From Allobosea sp. UNC402CLCol (GTDB lineage Bacteria > Pseudomonadota > Alphaproteobacteria > Rhizobiales > Beijerinckiaceae), in assembly GCF_000745475.1 (NCBI RefSeq), contig NZ_JQJJ01000014.1:124001-188000 (forward strand): DNA of 64,000 bases, given 5' to 3'. The position numbers and the translations under genes are program-made. The notes under the pieces are model-generated. The model had not been told where the DNA came from, made no database searches, and saw nothing but the letters and a program-made list of their open reading frames with translations. Position 1 is the stretch's first letter. The number at the start of each line of letters is the position of its first letter. Positions 1-8,115 of this stretch are shown here, in pieces.

Positions 1-1
1 C

Positions 2-259
2 CGGCTCTGGCCGGTGACGCAATTCTCCGAGGTCACGCTCGACAGCCTCCAGCCGATTCTTGACGAGGCCGGGGCGATCGACTTCCTGATCATCGGCACC
101 GGGCCGGACATCGCCTTCATTCCGCCGGCCTTGCGCGAGCCGCTGAAGCAGGCCGGCATCACCGTGGAAGGCATGGCGACCGGCGCCGCCGCGCGGACCT
201 ATAATGTCCTCGTCGCCGAGGATCGCCGCGTCGCTGCGGCGCTGATCGCCATCCCCTGA
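2..259 (+). CDS. Mth938-like (NDUFAF3-type) domain protein, C-terminal part, cut by window edge
   Basis: Only about 85 C-terminal codons lie in the window; the frame is open to the left edge, so the in-frame GTG at 14 is probably internal. The pattern LIIGTGPDIAF, then a segment ending ATGAAARTYNVLVAE, matches the Mth938/DUF498 fold, a small (about 120-130 aa) domain whose eukaryotic member NDUFAF3 helps assemble respiratory complex I. The biochemical role in bacteria is not established. It lies 108 bp upstream of a squalene/phytoene-synthase-like gene on the same strand, a family whose eukaryotic member NDUFAF6 is also a complex I assembly factor. Family assignment is good; function is inferred from the eukaryotic counterpart. 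Confidence 0.75.
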   Translation, partial: RLWPVTQFSEVTLDSLQPILDEAGAIDFLIIGTGPDIAFIPPALREPLKQAGITVEGMATGAAARTYNVLVAEDRRVAAALIAIP

Positions 260-367
260 GATCGCGGCACAGGCCGCGTCCGGCTGCGGCGTTTTGGCAG
301 CCATGAATCGTGGGCGTAGCCCCCGCGGGGGCATTGGCCTAGACTGAGGACGAAAGCGAGGCCGGGT

Positions 368-1276
368 ATGGCGGGCCGAGACGGTACGACACCGCAGGTT
401 CAGACAGATCAGCGCGACGATAGGGTGCCTGCGCGCCTGCCGGAGGCCTATGCGCATTGCGCGGCGCTGGTCCGGGAGCAGGATCAGGATCGCTATATCG
501 CGACGCTCTACGCGCCTGAGGCGCGCCGCCACGGGCTCTTCGCGCTCTATGCCTTCAGCCAGGAGATCGCGCGGGTGAGGGCGCTCGTCAGCGAGCCGCT
601 GCCGGGCGAGGTCAGGATGCAATGGTGGCGCGACCTGCTCGAAGGCCAGCCGAATGGCGAGGTGCAGGGCCACCCCGTCGCTGCGGCGCTGCTCGACACG
701 GTGAAGCGCTATCGCCTGCCGATCGCGCCACTGACCGGGCTGATCGATGCCCGCACCTTCGATCTCTATGACGACCCCATGCCGTCGCTGCGGGATCTGG
801 ATGGCTATGCGGGAGAGACTTCCAGCGCCCTGATCCGGCTCGCCTGCATCGTGCTGGCCGGCGGGCGTGACCCCGGCGGGGCGGTGGCTTGCGGCCATGC
901 CGGCGTCGCCTATGCGCTGGCCGGGCTGATGCGCGCCTTCCCCTGGCATGCGGCGGAGGGGCAGGTCTATCTGCCGGCCGACATCCTGGCCCGCAACGGC
1001 GTGACGCGGGACGACATCGTGCGCGGGCGCGGCGGGCCCGGTGTGCTTTATACGCTCAAGGAATTGCGCGAGATCGCGCGCAACCATCTCAAGCAGCTCG
1101 CGAGCCTGAGCGATACGATTCCGCCGGCGGTGCAGGCCGCCTTCCTGCCGGTCGCGCTGGTCGAGCCCTATCTGCGCAAGATGGAAGGCAAGGGCTACGA
1201 TCCCTATCGCACAATCATCACCCTGCCGGCCTGGCGCCGGCAGTGGATCCTGTGGCGGGCGGCGCGGAAAAGCTGA
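368..1276 (+). CDS. Squalene/phytoene synthase-like protein (NDUFAF6-like, probably non-catalytic)
   Basis: 302 aa with the all-helical trans-isoprenyl diphosphate synthase head-to-head fold: RYIATLYAP and GLFALYAF near residue 50, QWWRDLL near 95, GQVYLP near 200. True squalene and phytoene synthases carry two DxxxD motifs that bind diphosphate-Mg. Here the first position reads YAFSQEIARVR and the second GLMRAFPWHAAEG, so neither aspartate motif is present. This is the pattern of the NDUFAF6 branch rather than of a terpene enzyme. ATG at 368 is preceded by a GAGG at about 359. No other carotenoid or hopanoid gene is nearby. Automatic annotation would call it phytoene synthase; I think that name is misleading here. 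Confidence 0.85.
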   Translation: MAGRDGTTPQVQTDQRDDRVPARLPEAYAHCAALVREQDQDRYIATLYAPEARRHGLFALYAFSQEIARVRALVSEPLPGEVRMQWWRDLLEGQPNGEVQGHPVAAALLDTVKRYRLPIAPLTGLIDARTFDLYDDPMPSLRDLDGYAGETSSALIRLACIVLAGGRDPGGAVACGHAGVAYALAGLMRAFPWHAAEGQVYLPADILARNGVTRDDIVRGRGGPGVLYTLKELREIARNHLKQLASLSDTIPPAVQAAFLPVALVEPYLRKMEGKGYDPYRTIITLPAWRRQWILWRAARKS

Positions 1277-1282
1277 GAGGCT

Positions 1283-1363
1283 CCGTCATGCTCGGGCTCG
1301 GACCGAGCATCTCCTCCAAAAGAGCCCCCGGGGCTGCACTTCGCTTCCGACCGGGGATGACGG
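1283..1363. repeat. Palindromic intergenic repeat between convergent genes
   Basis: CCGTCAT at 1283-1289 and ATGACGG at 1357-1363 form the outer arms, with nested inverted segments inside (CTCGG/CCGAG and CCCGG/CCGGG). It occupies nearly all of the gap between the squalene-synthase-like gene and trmFO, which converge. The same architecture (GTCAT...ATGAC ends, inner GC palindromes) recurs at 15395-15489, 27181-27275 and 27398-27503. It may act as a bidirectional transcription end; no T-run is seen. Confidence 0.6.
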
Positions 1364-1371
1364 TCAGCGCT

Positions 1372-2793
1372 TCACTCGGCCGCTTCCGCTTGCTCACTCC
1401 CGGCCCATTCCTCCATCACCTGCTTGGCGCGCGCCGTCAGCGCCTGCTTGCGGGCGAGGCTCTTGGCCGGGCCCTTGAGGCGCTTGCCGTCGGGGCCCGT
1501 CTTGGCGACGCCCTCGATCGGCGGGAACAGGCCGAAATTGATGTTCATCGGCTGGAAGGAACGCGGGCCCTCGTCGATGGTGGTGATGTGGCCGCCAGTG
1601 ATGTGGTTGACCAGCGCGCCCAGCGCCGTCGTCGCGGGCGGCAGCGGCAGGTCGCGGCCGAGCCGCTCGGCCGCCGCCATGCGTCCGGCGAGGAGGCCGA
1701 TGGCGGCGCTCTCGACATAGCCCTCGCAACCGGTGATCTGGCCGGCGAAGCGCAGCCGCGGATCGGCCTTCAGCCGCAGCCGCTCGTCGAGCAGCTTCGG
1801 CGAGTTGAGATAGGTGTTGCGGTGGATGCCGCCGAGCCGCGCGAACTCGGCGTTCTGCAGGCCGGGGATCATCCGGAAGATCGCGGCCTGTTCGCCATAT
1901 TTCAGCTTGGTCTGGAAGCCGGTCATGTTGAACAGCGTGCCGAGCGCGTTGTCCTGGCGAAGCTGCACCACCGCATAGGCCTTCACCGTCGGGTTGTGCT
2001 TGTTGGTGAGGCCGACCGGCTTCATCGGCCCCCAGCGCAGGGTCTCGCGGCCGCGCTCGGCCATGACCTCGATCGGCAGGCAGCCGTCGAAATAGGGCGT
2101 GCCTTCCCACTCCTTGAACTCGGTCTTCTCGGCGGCGAGGAGCGCGTCGATGAAGGCCTCGTACTGGTCCTTGTCGAGCGGGCAGTTGATGTAGTCGGCA
2201 CCGGTGCCGCCCGGACCGGCCTTGTCATAGCGCGACTGGAACCAGGCCTGATCCATGTCGATCGAGTCGAAATGGACGATCGGCGCGATCGCGTCGAAGA
2301 AGGCGAGCGAACTCTCGCCGGTCAGCGACAGGATGCCCTGCGCCAAAGCCGAGGAGGTGAGCGGGCCGGTGGCGATGACGACATTGTCCCATGCGGCCGG
2401 CGGGAGGCCGGCGATTTCGCCACGCTCGATGGTGACGAGCGGGTGAGCCTCCAGCGCGGCCGTGACGGCCTGCGAGAAGCCGTCGCGATCGACCGCGAGC
2501 GCGCCGCCGGCCGGGACCTGATGCGCGTCGCCCTTGGCCATGATCAGCGAGCCGAGCCGGCGCATCTCCCAATGGAGCTGGCCGACGGCATTGCTCGACG
2601 CATCGTCGGAACGGAAGGAGTTCGAGCAGACCAGCTCGGCCAGCCCTTCGGTCTTATGGGCGTCGGTGCCGCGCACCGGACGCATCTCGTGGAGGATGAC
2701 GGGGATGCCGGCCTGAGCGATCTGCCAGGCAGCTTCCGAGCCGGCGAGGCCGCCGCCGATGACGTGTACGGGTTGAACTGACGAGGTTGCCAT
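1372..2793 (-). CDS. trmFO: Methylenetetrahydrofolate-tRNA-(uracil-54-C5)-methyltransferase TrmFO
   Basis: 473 aa, full length for the family. TrmFO makes 5-methyluridine at position 54 of tRNA using methylene-THF and FADH2. Visible marks: N-terminal FAD-binding [11 protein letters not shown] (residues 13-23), [13 protein letters not shown] (about 53-65, with the family's conserved cysteine), [15 protein letters not shown] with the second conserved cysteine, and [10 protein letters not shown] near the C-terminus. The C-terminal tail is rich in Ala, Glu and Lys. The gene stands alone and converges with the squalene-synthase-like gene upstream in coordinates. Cytoplasmic housekeeping function; identification is secure. 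Confidence 0.96.
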   Translation of the reverse strand: MATSSVQPVHVIGGGLAGSEAAWQIAQAGIPVILHEMRPVRGTDAHKTEGLAELVCSNSFRSDDASSNAVGQLHWEMRRLGSLIMAKGDAHQVPAGGALAVDRDGFSQAVTAALEAHPLVTIERGEIAGLPPAAWDNVVIATGPLTSSALAQGILSLTGESSLAFFDAIAPIVHFDSIDMDQAWFQSRYDKAGPGGTGADYINCPLDKDQYEAFIDALLAAEKTEFKEWEGTPYFDGCLPIEVMAERGRETLRWGPMKPVGLTNKHNPTVKAYAVVQLRQDNALGTLFNMTGFQTKLKYGEQAAIFRMIPGLQNAEFARLGGIHRNTYLNSPKLLDERLRLKADPRLRFAGQITGCEGYVESAAIGLLAGRMAAAERLGRDLPLPPATTALGALVNHITGGHITTIDEGPRSFQPMNINFGLFPPIEGVAKTGPDGKRLKGPAKSLARKQALTARAKQVMEEWAGSEQAEAAE

Positions 2794-2847
2794 GGCTCGG
2801 ATGTGTCCGCAGCCGGCTTTCAGGTCAAGGGATGAATTCGGGCTGCA

Positions 2848-2879
2848 TCATTGCGAGACGCGTAGCGGCGAAGCAATGA
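2848..2879. repeat. Short inverted repeat (TCATTGC...GCAATGA)
   Basis: TCATTGC at 2848-2854 and GCAATGA at 2873-2879 flank an 18-nt GC-rich centre containing ACGCGTAGCGG. This form of short inverted repeat is common between genes in Hyphomicrobiales. It lies upstream of trmFO (minus strand) and could overlap its promoter region; no function can be assigned. Confidence 0.45.
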
Positions 2880-2908
2880 CGGCGGGGTCAGACGGCCCCA
2901 AAATGCAA

Positions 2909-2932
2909 AATGCCCGCCGGGAGGCGGGCATT
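2909..2932 (-). terminator. Rho-independent terminator candidate for the DUF1127 gene
   Basis: A perfect 10-bp stem (AATGCCCGCC at 2909-2918, GGCGGGCATT at 2923-2932) with a GGGA loop. Read on the minus strand the stem is followed by TTTTGCATTTT, a usable U-rich tail. It lies about 100 bp after the stop of the minus-strand DUF1127 gene. A second perfect palindrome, CCACGCGT-G-ACGCGTGG at 2998-3014, lies closer to that stop but has no T-run. Confidence 0.6.
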
Positions 2933-3033
2933 CGCTCTTCGACCGAAGCTCGAGGGGAGGGGAAACACGAGCCTCAGGAGAAACTACACGGAACGCACCA
3001 CGCGTGACGCGTGGCGGTTCGTATTCGGTAACT

Positions 3034-3189
3034 TCAGGCCGCGGCGTGCGAGCGGGCGATGAAGTTGATCTCCGAGCGCGACAGGCCGAGATCGTCGAGC
3101 TCGCGGTCGGTCAGACGGGAGAGCTCGCGAACGGTCTCGCGGTAGCGGAGGTAGGCGCGGATCTTGGCAGCGATCATGGTGACGAACAT
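3034..3189 (-). CDS. DUF1127 domain-containing small protein
   Basis: 51 aa when started at the ATG at 3187-3189, which follows AAGGAAAA on the minus strand; a longer frame to 3258 exists but adds residues atypical of the family. The core RELSRLTDRELDDLGLSR is the DUF1127 signature, a very small, positively charged alphaproteobacterial family. Some members affect small-RNA maturation and phosphate or carbon metabolism, but no general biochemical role is known. Monocistronic, with a hairpin terminator downstream. Identification of the family is firm; function is open. Confidence 0.9.
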   Translation of the reverse strand: MFVTMIAAKIRAYLRYRETVRELSRLTDRELDDLGLSRSEINFIARSHAAA

Positions 3190-3781
3190 GGTGGTTTTCC
3201 TTGCGTGTATTCCGGAGCGGGGCGGTGCCCACAGCGACAATCTCGTTGTGCAGTGCATATAAGCCAGGCGGTCTGCCGCTTACAGAGGCTCTGCCTCAAT
3301 TCCGTTATGCGCCTTGCGCATGAACCATTAAGATGTCGGTTACTTTTGTGCCGTTGCCCTGCGCTGGAGACGTGCCTCGTTTCAAATGCAACCGATTTTC
3401 TGCCTATTATTTTGTCTTTCCTCCATTCGCGATCTAGGTCGAGCGAACGGGTGCCTGCGTTTTGACCATGTTGCATGTGCTCACTGATGCATAGCGGGGA
3501 CAGCCGAGGCTCTGCGCTGCAAAATGGAACGATCGTCATTGTCCGGTCGCAATCGGAGGTGCCGGCCGGCAACGGAAACCGGGCCGATTCCCGGAAGCGG
3601 CGGAGCGAGCTGCGAAGCTGATTCCGAGCCGCCCATCGGCTGCTTTTGCCGGGCAATTTGTGCCGCTTGGGCGAGGGGCGAATGGGCTCTCGCGATTATC
3701 TCACTGAAAACGAAGGCATTTCCCCGCCTGGCGGCGCGGCCCGGGGCTTGCTGGGCATATGGATCACATCCGGAGGATGCC
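3190..3781. other. Long non-coding gap, 592 bp
   Basis: No convincing gene. Several open frames occur but none has a ribosome binding site together with a recognisable protein. The stretch around 3330-3470 is less GC-rich than the surroundings (runs such as TATTATTTTG), which would suit promoters for the flanking genes: the minus-strand DUF1127 gene and the plus-strand small protein at 3782. I could not pick out a defined sigma-factor site. Confidence 0.5.
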
Positions 3782-4123
3782 ATGTCGGTCGCCATCTCCA
3801 GCCGGTCCCCTGCACCGGCTTCCACATTCCCGCTCGGGACGCGTTCGTCGAGCACCGCCGCGACGGAAGCGGATGGCAAGGGGGGCGACGCTTCGGCCTC
3901 CTCCTCGGTCAAGGCCGATTTCCTGAAATTCGCGCGGATGAGCCCGGAGGAGCGGGTTCAGCAGGCGGTCCTGTCGAAGCTCGGCATGACCGAGGAACAG
4001 TTCAACAAGCTCGACGCCAAGGCCAAGGGCGATGTCCTCGCCAAGGTCCGCGACGAGATCCTGCGCCAGATGGACACGAAGGGCGGGCGCCGCACCGGCA
4101 CTGTCGCCGATATCAAGGTCTGA
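3782..4123 (+). CDS. Small conserved-looking protein of unknown function
   Basis: 113 aa. The ATG at 3782 follows a strong GGAGG at 3772-3776; the same frame is open further upstream to about 3524 but without a ribosome site and with arginine/cysteine-rich sequence that looks non-coding. Residues 1-45 are low complexity (Ser, Ala, Gly, Thr). Residues 46-105 form a charged helical segment, MSPEERVQQAVLSKLGMTEE followed by a lysine/aspartate-rich stretch. No signal peptide, no membrane segment, no cysteines. I do not recognise the family. It stands alone between the DUF1127 gene and the convergent P-type ATPase. Confidence 0.7.
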   Translation: MSVAISSRSPAPASTFPLGTRSSSTAATEADGKGGDASASSSVKADFLKFARMSPEERVQQAVLSKLGMTEEQFNKLDAKAKGDVLAKVRDEILRQMDTKGGRRTGTVADIKV

Positions 4124-4192
4124 GCGGCCGCTTCTATAGAGAGGCCCTTGGAGTCTGGGTGGCCTTGTGGTTCCGATCCAAAACAGCCCGCC

Positions 4193-6595
4193 TTAACTGG
4201 CCTTACCCGCGTCGAAGCGCAGCAGCCGCAGCGCATTCGCCGTGACGAGGACCGTCGCGCCGGTATCGGCCAGGATCGCGACCCAGAGCCCGGTATAGCC
4301 GAGCACGCTCGTCACCAGGAACACGGCCTTGAGGCCGAGCGCGATGGCGATGTTCGCGCGGATATTGCCCATCGCCGCGCGGGCTAGCCGGATCATCGCG
4401 GCGATGTCGCGCACCCGGCTCTTCAGCACGGCGCCGTCAGCGGTTTCCAGCGCCACGTCGGTTCCCGAGCCCATGGCGATGCCGACGCTCGCCGCGGCCA
4501 GCGCCGGAGCGTCGTTGATGCCGTCGCCCACCATCATCACCGGCGTGCCGGCGGCGAGTTCCCGCAGCGCCGCGACCTTGCCGTCCGGCATCAGCTCGGC
4601 CTTGTGCTCCATGCCGAGCGCGCCGGCGATGGCGGCCGCAGTGCGGGCGTTGTCGCCGGTCAGCATGGTCGCGCGGACGCCCATCGCTTTGAGTTCGGCG
4701 ATGGCGGGGGCGGCATCCTCCCGCGGTTCGTCGCGCAGCGCGATCAGCCCGGCCAGCGTGCCGTCGACGATGACGGCGGCGACGGTCTTGCCGGCCGATT
4801 CCAGCGACTCGACGGAGGCCTTGGCCCAATCGTCGAACGGCGCGCGGGCCGTGGCATGGCGCGGCGCGCCGACGAACACGGCGCGGCCTTCGACCTTGCC
4901 GGTGACGCCCTGGCCGGCCAGCGCCGCCGCTTCCGCCGCCGGTGCGAAGGTGACCGCGTCAGCGCGGGCGCGCTCCAGAACGGCCTCCGCCAGGGGGTGG
5001 GCGGAGCCGGCCTCGACGGCGGCCGCGAAGGCCAGAACCTCGCGTTCTTCCCGGTCGAGGGCGACGATGTCGGTGACGCGAGGCTTGCCCTGGGTCAGCG
5101 TGCCTGTCTTGTCGAAGGCGACGAGGCCGGTGCGGGCGGCCGTCTCGATGACGACGCCGCCCTTCATCAGCAGGCCCTGGCGGGCGCCGGCCGACAGCGC
5201 GGCTGCAATGGCGGCCGGGACCGAGATGACCAGAGCGCAGGGGCAGCCGATCAGCAGCAGCGCCAGAGCGCGGTAGATCCAGACCGACCACTCGCCGGCG
5301 AAGAGGAGCGGCGGCACCAGCGCGACCAGCAGGGCGAGGCCGACGATCGCCGGCATGTACCAGCGCGAGAAGCGGTCGATGAAGCGTTCGGTCGGCGCGC
5401 GGGCCTCCTGCGCCTCCTCGACTAGGCGGATGATGCGGGCGATGGTGTTGTCCTGCGCTGCCTTGTCGACGCGCACGCGCAGCGCCGCCTCGCGGTTGAC
5501 CGAGCCGGCATAGACCGGCTCGCCGACCCCCTTGGTCTTCGGCACGGACTCGCCCGTCACCGGGCTCTCGTCGATACCGGAGATGCCGTCGGTGATCTCG
5601 CCATCCGCCGGAATGCGGTCGCCGGGGCGCACCAGCACGATCTGGCCGATCGTCAGGCTGGCGGCATCGACCTGTCGGGTGGCGCCGTTTTCCTCGACGA
5701 TGGCGGTCTTCGGAACGAGGTCGCCGAGCGCGCGGATCGAGGCGCGGGCGCGATCGGCCGCCACGCCTTCGAGCACCTCGCCGACGGCGAAGAGGAAGAC
5801 GACCAGCGCCGCTTCCTCTGCGGCGCCGATGAAGAGCGCGCCGATGGCGGCAATCGTCATCAGCATCTCGATGGTGAAGGGAATGCCGGAGCGTGCCGCC
5901 GCGAGAGCACGGCGCGCCACCGGCGCCACGCCGATCGCGCAGGCGACGACGAAAGCCCAATAGGCGATGTCGTGCCGGACCGTGCCGACGATCCAGGCGG
6001 CGGCGAGCAGCGCACCCGTCACCAGCACCAGCCGGCCCTTGCCGGTCTGGTACCAGCTCACACCGTCCGGCGTGACCTCGTGGACATGGCCGGGCAGGCC
6101 GTGGCCCTCGTCGGCCTTCGCGGCGGCTCCGGCCGATTGCCCGTGCCGGCCATGGGCGGCGTGATCGTGGCCGGCGTGATTGTGACCAGCGTGGTCGTGT
6201 CCATGATCGTGACCCGAGCAGCCGGCGCCGTCATGGGCGTGCGCGCCGTGGTCATGCGATTCATGGTCAGGCGATTCCTGGGCGTGACCATGGTGGTCAT
6301 GGTCGTGGCCGCCGCAGCAGGGCGCCGCTTCGCCGGCCGGCTTCCGCGCGGGAGCGGCCGCGAGCGCGGAGGTTGTATAGCCGAGCCCGTTGACGCGCTT
6401 TTCCACGGCGCCGGCGCTGGTCTGCGCCTCGTCGAGCGCCAGCGTCAGCGTCTCCGACATCACGGAAAGCCTGACGTCGCTGACGCCGGGCATGCGTTCC
6501 ACCGCGCCGCGGATCTTCGTCGCGCAGCTCGCGCAATCCATGCCGCCGACCTTCCAGGAGAGGGTCTTCGGTTCGGATTCGGTGCGGGTCGCCAT
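4193..6595 (-). CDS. P1B-type ATPase exporting Zn/Cd/Pb
   Basis: 800 aa from the ATG at 6593-6595 (GGAG 7 nt upstream). An N-terminal heavy-metal-binding domain carries GGMDCASC (residues 17-24). A linker of about 65 residues (roughly 95-160) is extremely rich in His-Asp and His-Gly and also holds CC and C residues. Then come the membrane core with CPC near residue 450, the phosphorylation site DKTGT near 493, the HP locus in AGSAHPLAE, and GDGINDAPAL. The last membrane pair has Lys in LGLKAVF and Asp in ADTG, the P1B-2 pattern for Zn, Cd and Pb rather than copper. Inner-membrane efflux pump of the ZntA/CadA type. Its upstream region holds a MerR-family promoter, but no MerR gene is in the window. 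Confidence 0.93.
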   Translation of the reverse strand: MATRTESEPKTLSWKVGGMDCASCATKIRGAVERMPGVSDVRLSVMSETLTLALDEAQTSAGAVEKRVNGLGYTTSALAAAPARKPAGEAAPCCGGHDHDHHGHAQESPDHESHDHGAHAHDGAGCSGHDHGHDHAGHNHAGHDHAAHGRHGQSAGAAAKADEGHGLPGHVHEVTPDGVSWYQTGKGRLVLVTGALLAAAWIVGTVRHDIAYWAFVVACAIGVAPVARRALAAARSGIPFTIEMLMTIAAIGALFIGAAEEAALVVFLFAVGEVLEGVAADRARASIRALGDLVPKTAIVEENGATRQVDAASLTIGQIVLVRPGDRIPADGEITDGISGIDESPVTGESVPKTKGVGEPVYAGSVNREAALRVRVDKAAQDNTIARIIRLVEEAQEARAPTERFIDRFSRWYMPAIVGLALLVALVPPLLFAGEWSVWIYRALALLLIGCPCALVISVPAAIAAALSAGARQGLLMKGGVVIETAARTGLVAFDKTGTLTQGKPRVTDIVALDREEREVLAFAAAVEAGSAHPLAEAVLERARADAVTFAPAAEAAALAGQGVTGKVEGRAVFVGAPRHATARAPFDDWAKASVESLESAGKTVAAVIVDGTLAGLIALRDEPREDAAPAIAELKAMGVRATMLTGDNARTAAAIAGALGMEHKAELMPDGKVAALRELAAGTPVMMVGDGINDAPALAAASVGIAMGSGTDVALETADGAVLKSRVRDIAAMIRLARAAMGNIRANIAIALGLKAVFLVTSVLGYTGLWVAILADTGATVLVTANALRLLRFDAGKAS

Positions 6596-6630
6596 GGCCT
6601 GTCTCCGTCTGCCTTCGCTACGGGACACAG

Positions 6631-6661
6631 CTTCTACAAGCTGTAGCCACTTCAGGTTCAA
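6631..6661 (-). promoter_or_regulatory. MerR-family (CadR/ZntR-like) promoter of the metal ATPase
   Basis: On the minus strand TTGAAC (6656-6661) and TAGAAG (6631-6636) are separated by 19 bp, the overlong spacer typical of MerR-activated promoters. The spacer holds an imperfect dyad, CTGAAGT-G-GCTACAG, very like known CadR/PbrR operators. A perfect 7-4-7 inverted repeat (ACAGCTT/AAGCTGT, 6627-6644) overlaps the -10. The expected transcript would start about 28 nt before the ATPase ATG. Regulator identity is inferred. Confidence 0.65.
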
Positions 6662-6910
6662 GAGGAAAAATGATCGCCGCCGCGAACAGCGCGCCGATGC
6701 CGCGATCCCAGGCCGGCGCAACCTTGCACTGCCGCTGGTCTTGTCTCTGCATGCAGTATGCAGCTAGAAATCGATAGCTCCTCAAAGCGGGCGGACAGCC
6801 CGGCTGGGTCATTGCGGCAGGACGCGACCGATGCGCTGGCGGCTGAGCCGTCCCGATGCAGTCGGCGCGTTCCGGCCACGCGTCCGGCAGGGCAGGGAGG
6901 AAAAAACGGC

Positions 6911-8104
6911 ATGGCACAAGCCGGACCATCGATGGCCCTGAGAGGGCTGCGGGTGCTGGACCTGACGCGGGTGCGGGCCGGGCCGACCTGCGTGCGAATC
7001 TTCGCGGATTTCGGGGCTGACGTGATCAAGGTCGAAAGCCCGCCGGGTTTCGATCCGAACGAGAACATGAGCGGCCCGCGCCTCGGCTACGACATGCAGA
7101 ATCTGCATCGCAACAAGCGTTCCCTGGCCATCAACCTGAAGACGGCCGAGGGCAAGGCGATCCTGATGCGGCTGGTCGAGGAAGCCGATCTCCTGGTCGA
7201 GAACTTCCGGCCGGACGTCAAGGAACGGCTCGGCCTCGATTTCGAGACCCTGCATGCCATCAATCCACGGCTGATCCTGGTCTCGATCTCCGGCTTCGGG
7301 CAATCTGGCCCGTACCGGACGCGGGCCGGCTTCGACCAGATCGCGCAGGGCATGGGCGGGATGATGTCGGTGACCGGCCTGCCGGGGCAGGGGCCGGTGC
7401 GCGCCGGCATCGCACTGGCCGATTCCTCGGCGGGGCTTTACGGGGCCGTCGGCGCGCTGGTGGCGCTGCAGGAGCGGGCCCTGTCCGGCAAGGGGCAATG
7501 GGTGCAGACCTCGCTGCTCGAGGCGCAGATTGCGATGATGGATTTCCAGGCCGCGCGCTATCTCGTCGAAGGTTCGGTGCCGCCGCAGGCCGGCAACGAC
7601 CATCCTTATTCCACGCCGATGGGGGTCTATAAAACCCGCGACGGCGCCATCAATCTCGGCGTCGGCGGGGAGGAGCAATGGCGCTCCTTCTGCCGGGCTG
7701 TCGAGCGGCCGGAATGGGGCAGCGATCCCCGCTTCGACAGCATGGAAAAGCGCTTCGACCAGCGCCCGGAGCTGCGACGGATGATCGAGGAGCGCTTCGC
7801 CGCCGCCGGCAGCACGGATTGGCTCGCCGCGATGGAGGCGCATGGCGTGCCGGCCGGGCCGATCTATGCGGTCGACCAGATGTTCGACGACCCGCAGGTG
7901 CGCCATCTCGGCATCGCCAGGCTGCTGGAACACCCCCAGCTCGGGGATATCCGGGTCGTCGGCCAGCCGGTGACGCTCTCGCGCACCCCCTCCACGGTGG
8001 CGACGCCGACGCCGGCCGCCGGGGAGCATAATGACGAGGTCCTGGCCGAACTCGGCTATGACGAAGCCGGGCTCGCGCGGTTGCGGGCCGAGGGCGTGAT
8101 CTGA
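6911..8104 (+). CDS. Class III CoA-transferase (CaiB/BaiF family)
   Basis: 397 aa from the ATG at 6911, which follows AGGGAGGAA; the frame extends up to 6758 but those residues do not match the family. Landmarks: GLRVLDLTRVRAGPTC near the N-terminus, NLKTAEGKAIL, LVENFRPDVKERLGLD, ISGFGQSGPYRTRAGFD, and GIALADSSAGLYGA, where the Asp is the expected catalytic residue that forms the acyl/CoA anhydride intermediate. The family moves CoA between carboxylic acids. An enoyl-CoA hydratase-fold protein starts 11 bp downstream, so the pair probably works on one acyl-CoA. Substrate unknown. Confidence 0.92.
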   Translation: MAQAGPSMALRGLRVLDLTRVRAGPTCVRIFADFGADVIKVESPPGFDPNENMSGPRLGYDMQNLHRNKRSLAINLKTAEGKAILMRLVEEADLLVENFRPDVKERLGLDFETLHAINPRLILVSISGFGQSGPYRTRAGFDQIAQGMGGMMSVTGLPGQGPVRAGIALADSSAGLYGAVGALVALQERALSGKGQWVQTSLLEAQIAMMDFQAARYLVEGSVPPQAGNDHPYSTPMGVYKTRDGAINLGVGGEEQWRSFCRAVERPEWGSDPRFDSMEKRFDQRPELRRMIEERFAAAGSTDWLAAMEAHGVPAGPIYAVDQMFDDPQVRHLGIARLLEHPQLGDIRVVGQPVTLSRTPSTVATPTPAAGEHNDEVLAELGYDEAGLARLRAEGVI

Positions 8105-8115
8105 CGGAGGCCGGA

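Noticed and set aside
368..1276. Assignment as a carotenoid or hopanoid biosynthesis enzyme
   Set aside because: Both aspartate-rich motifs needed for prenyl diphosphate binding are missing and no other terpenoid gene is nearby.
889..2781. Long plus-strand open frame antisense to trmFO (630 codons)
   Set aside because: It is a mirror of codon bias in a high-GC gene: composition is Arg/Ala/Asp-rich without any domain, and trmFO on the other strand is unmistakable.
3524..3781. N-terminal extension of the small protein at 3782
   Set aside because: No ribosome binding site upstream of 3524, sequence is Arg/Cys/Trp-rich, and a strong GGAGG precedes the ATG at 3782.
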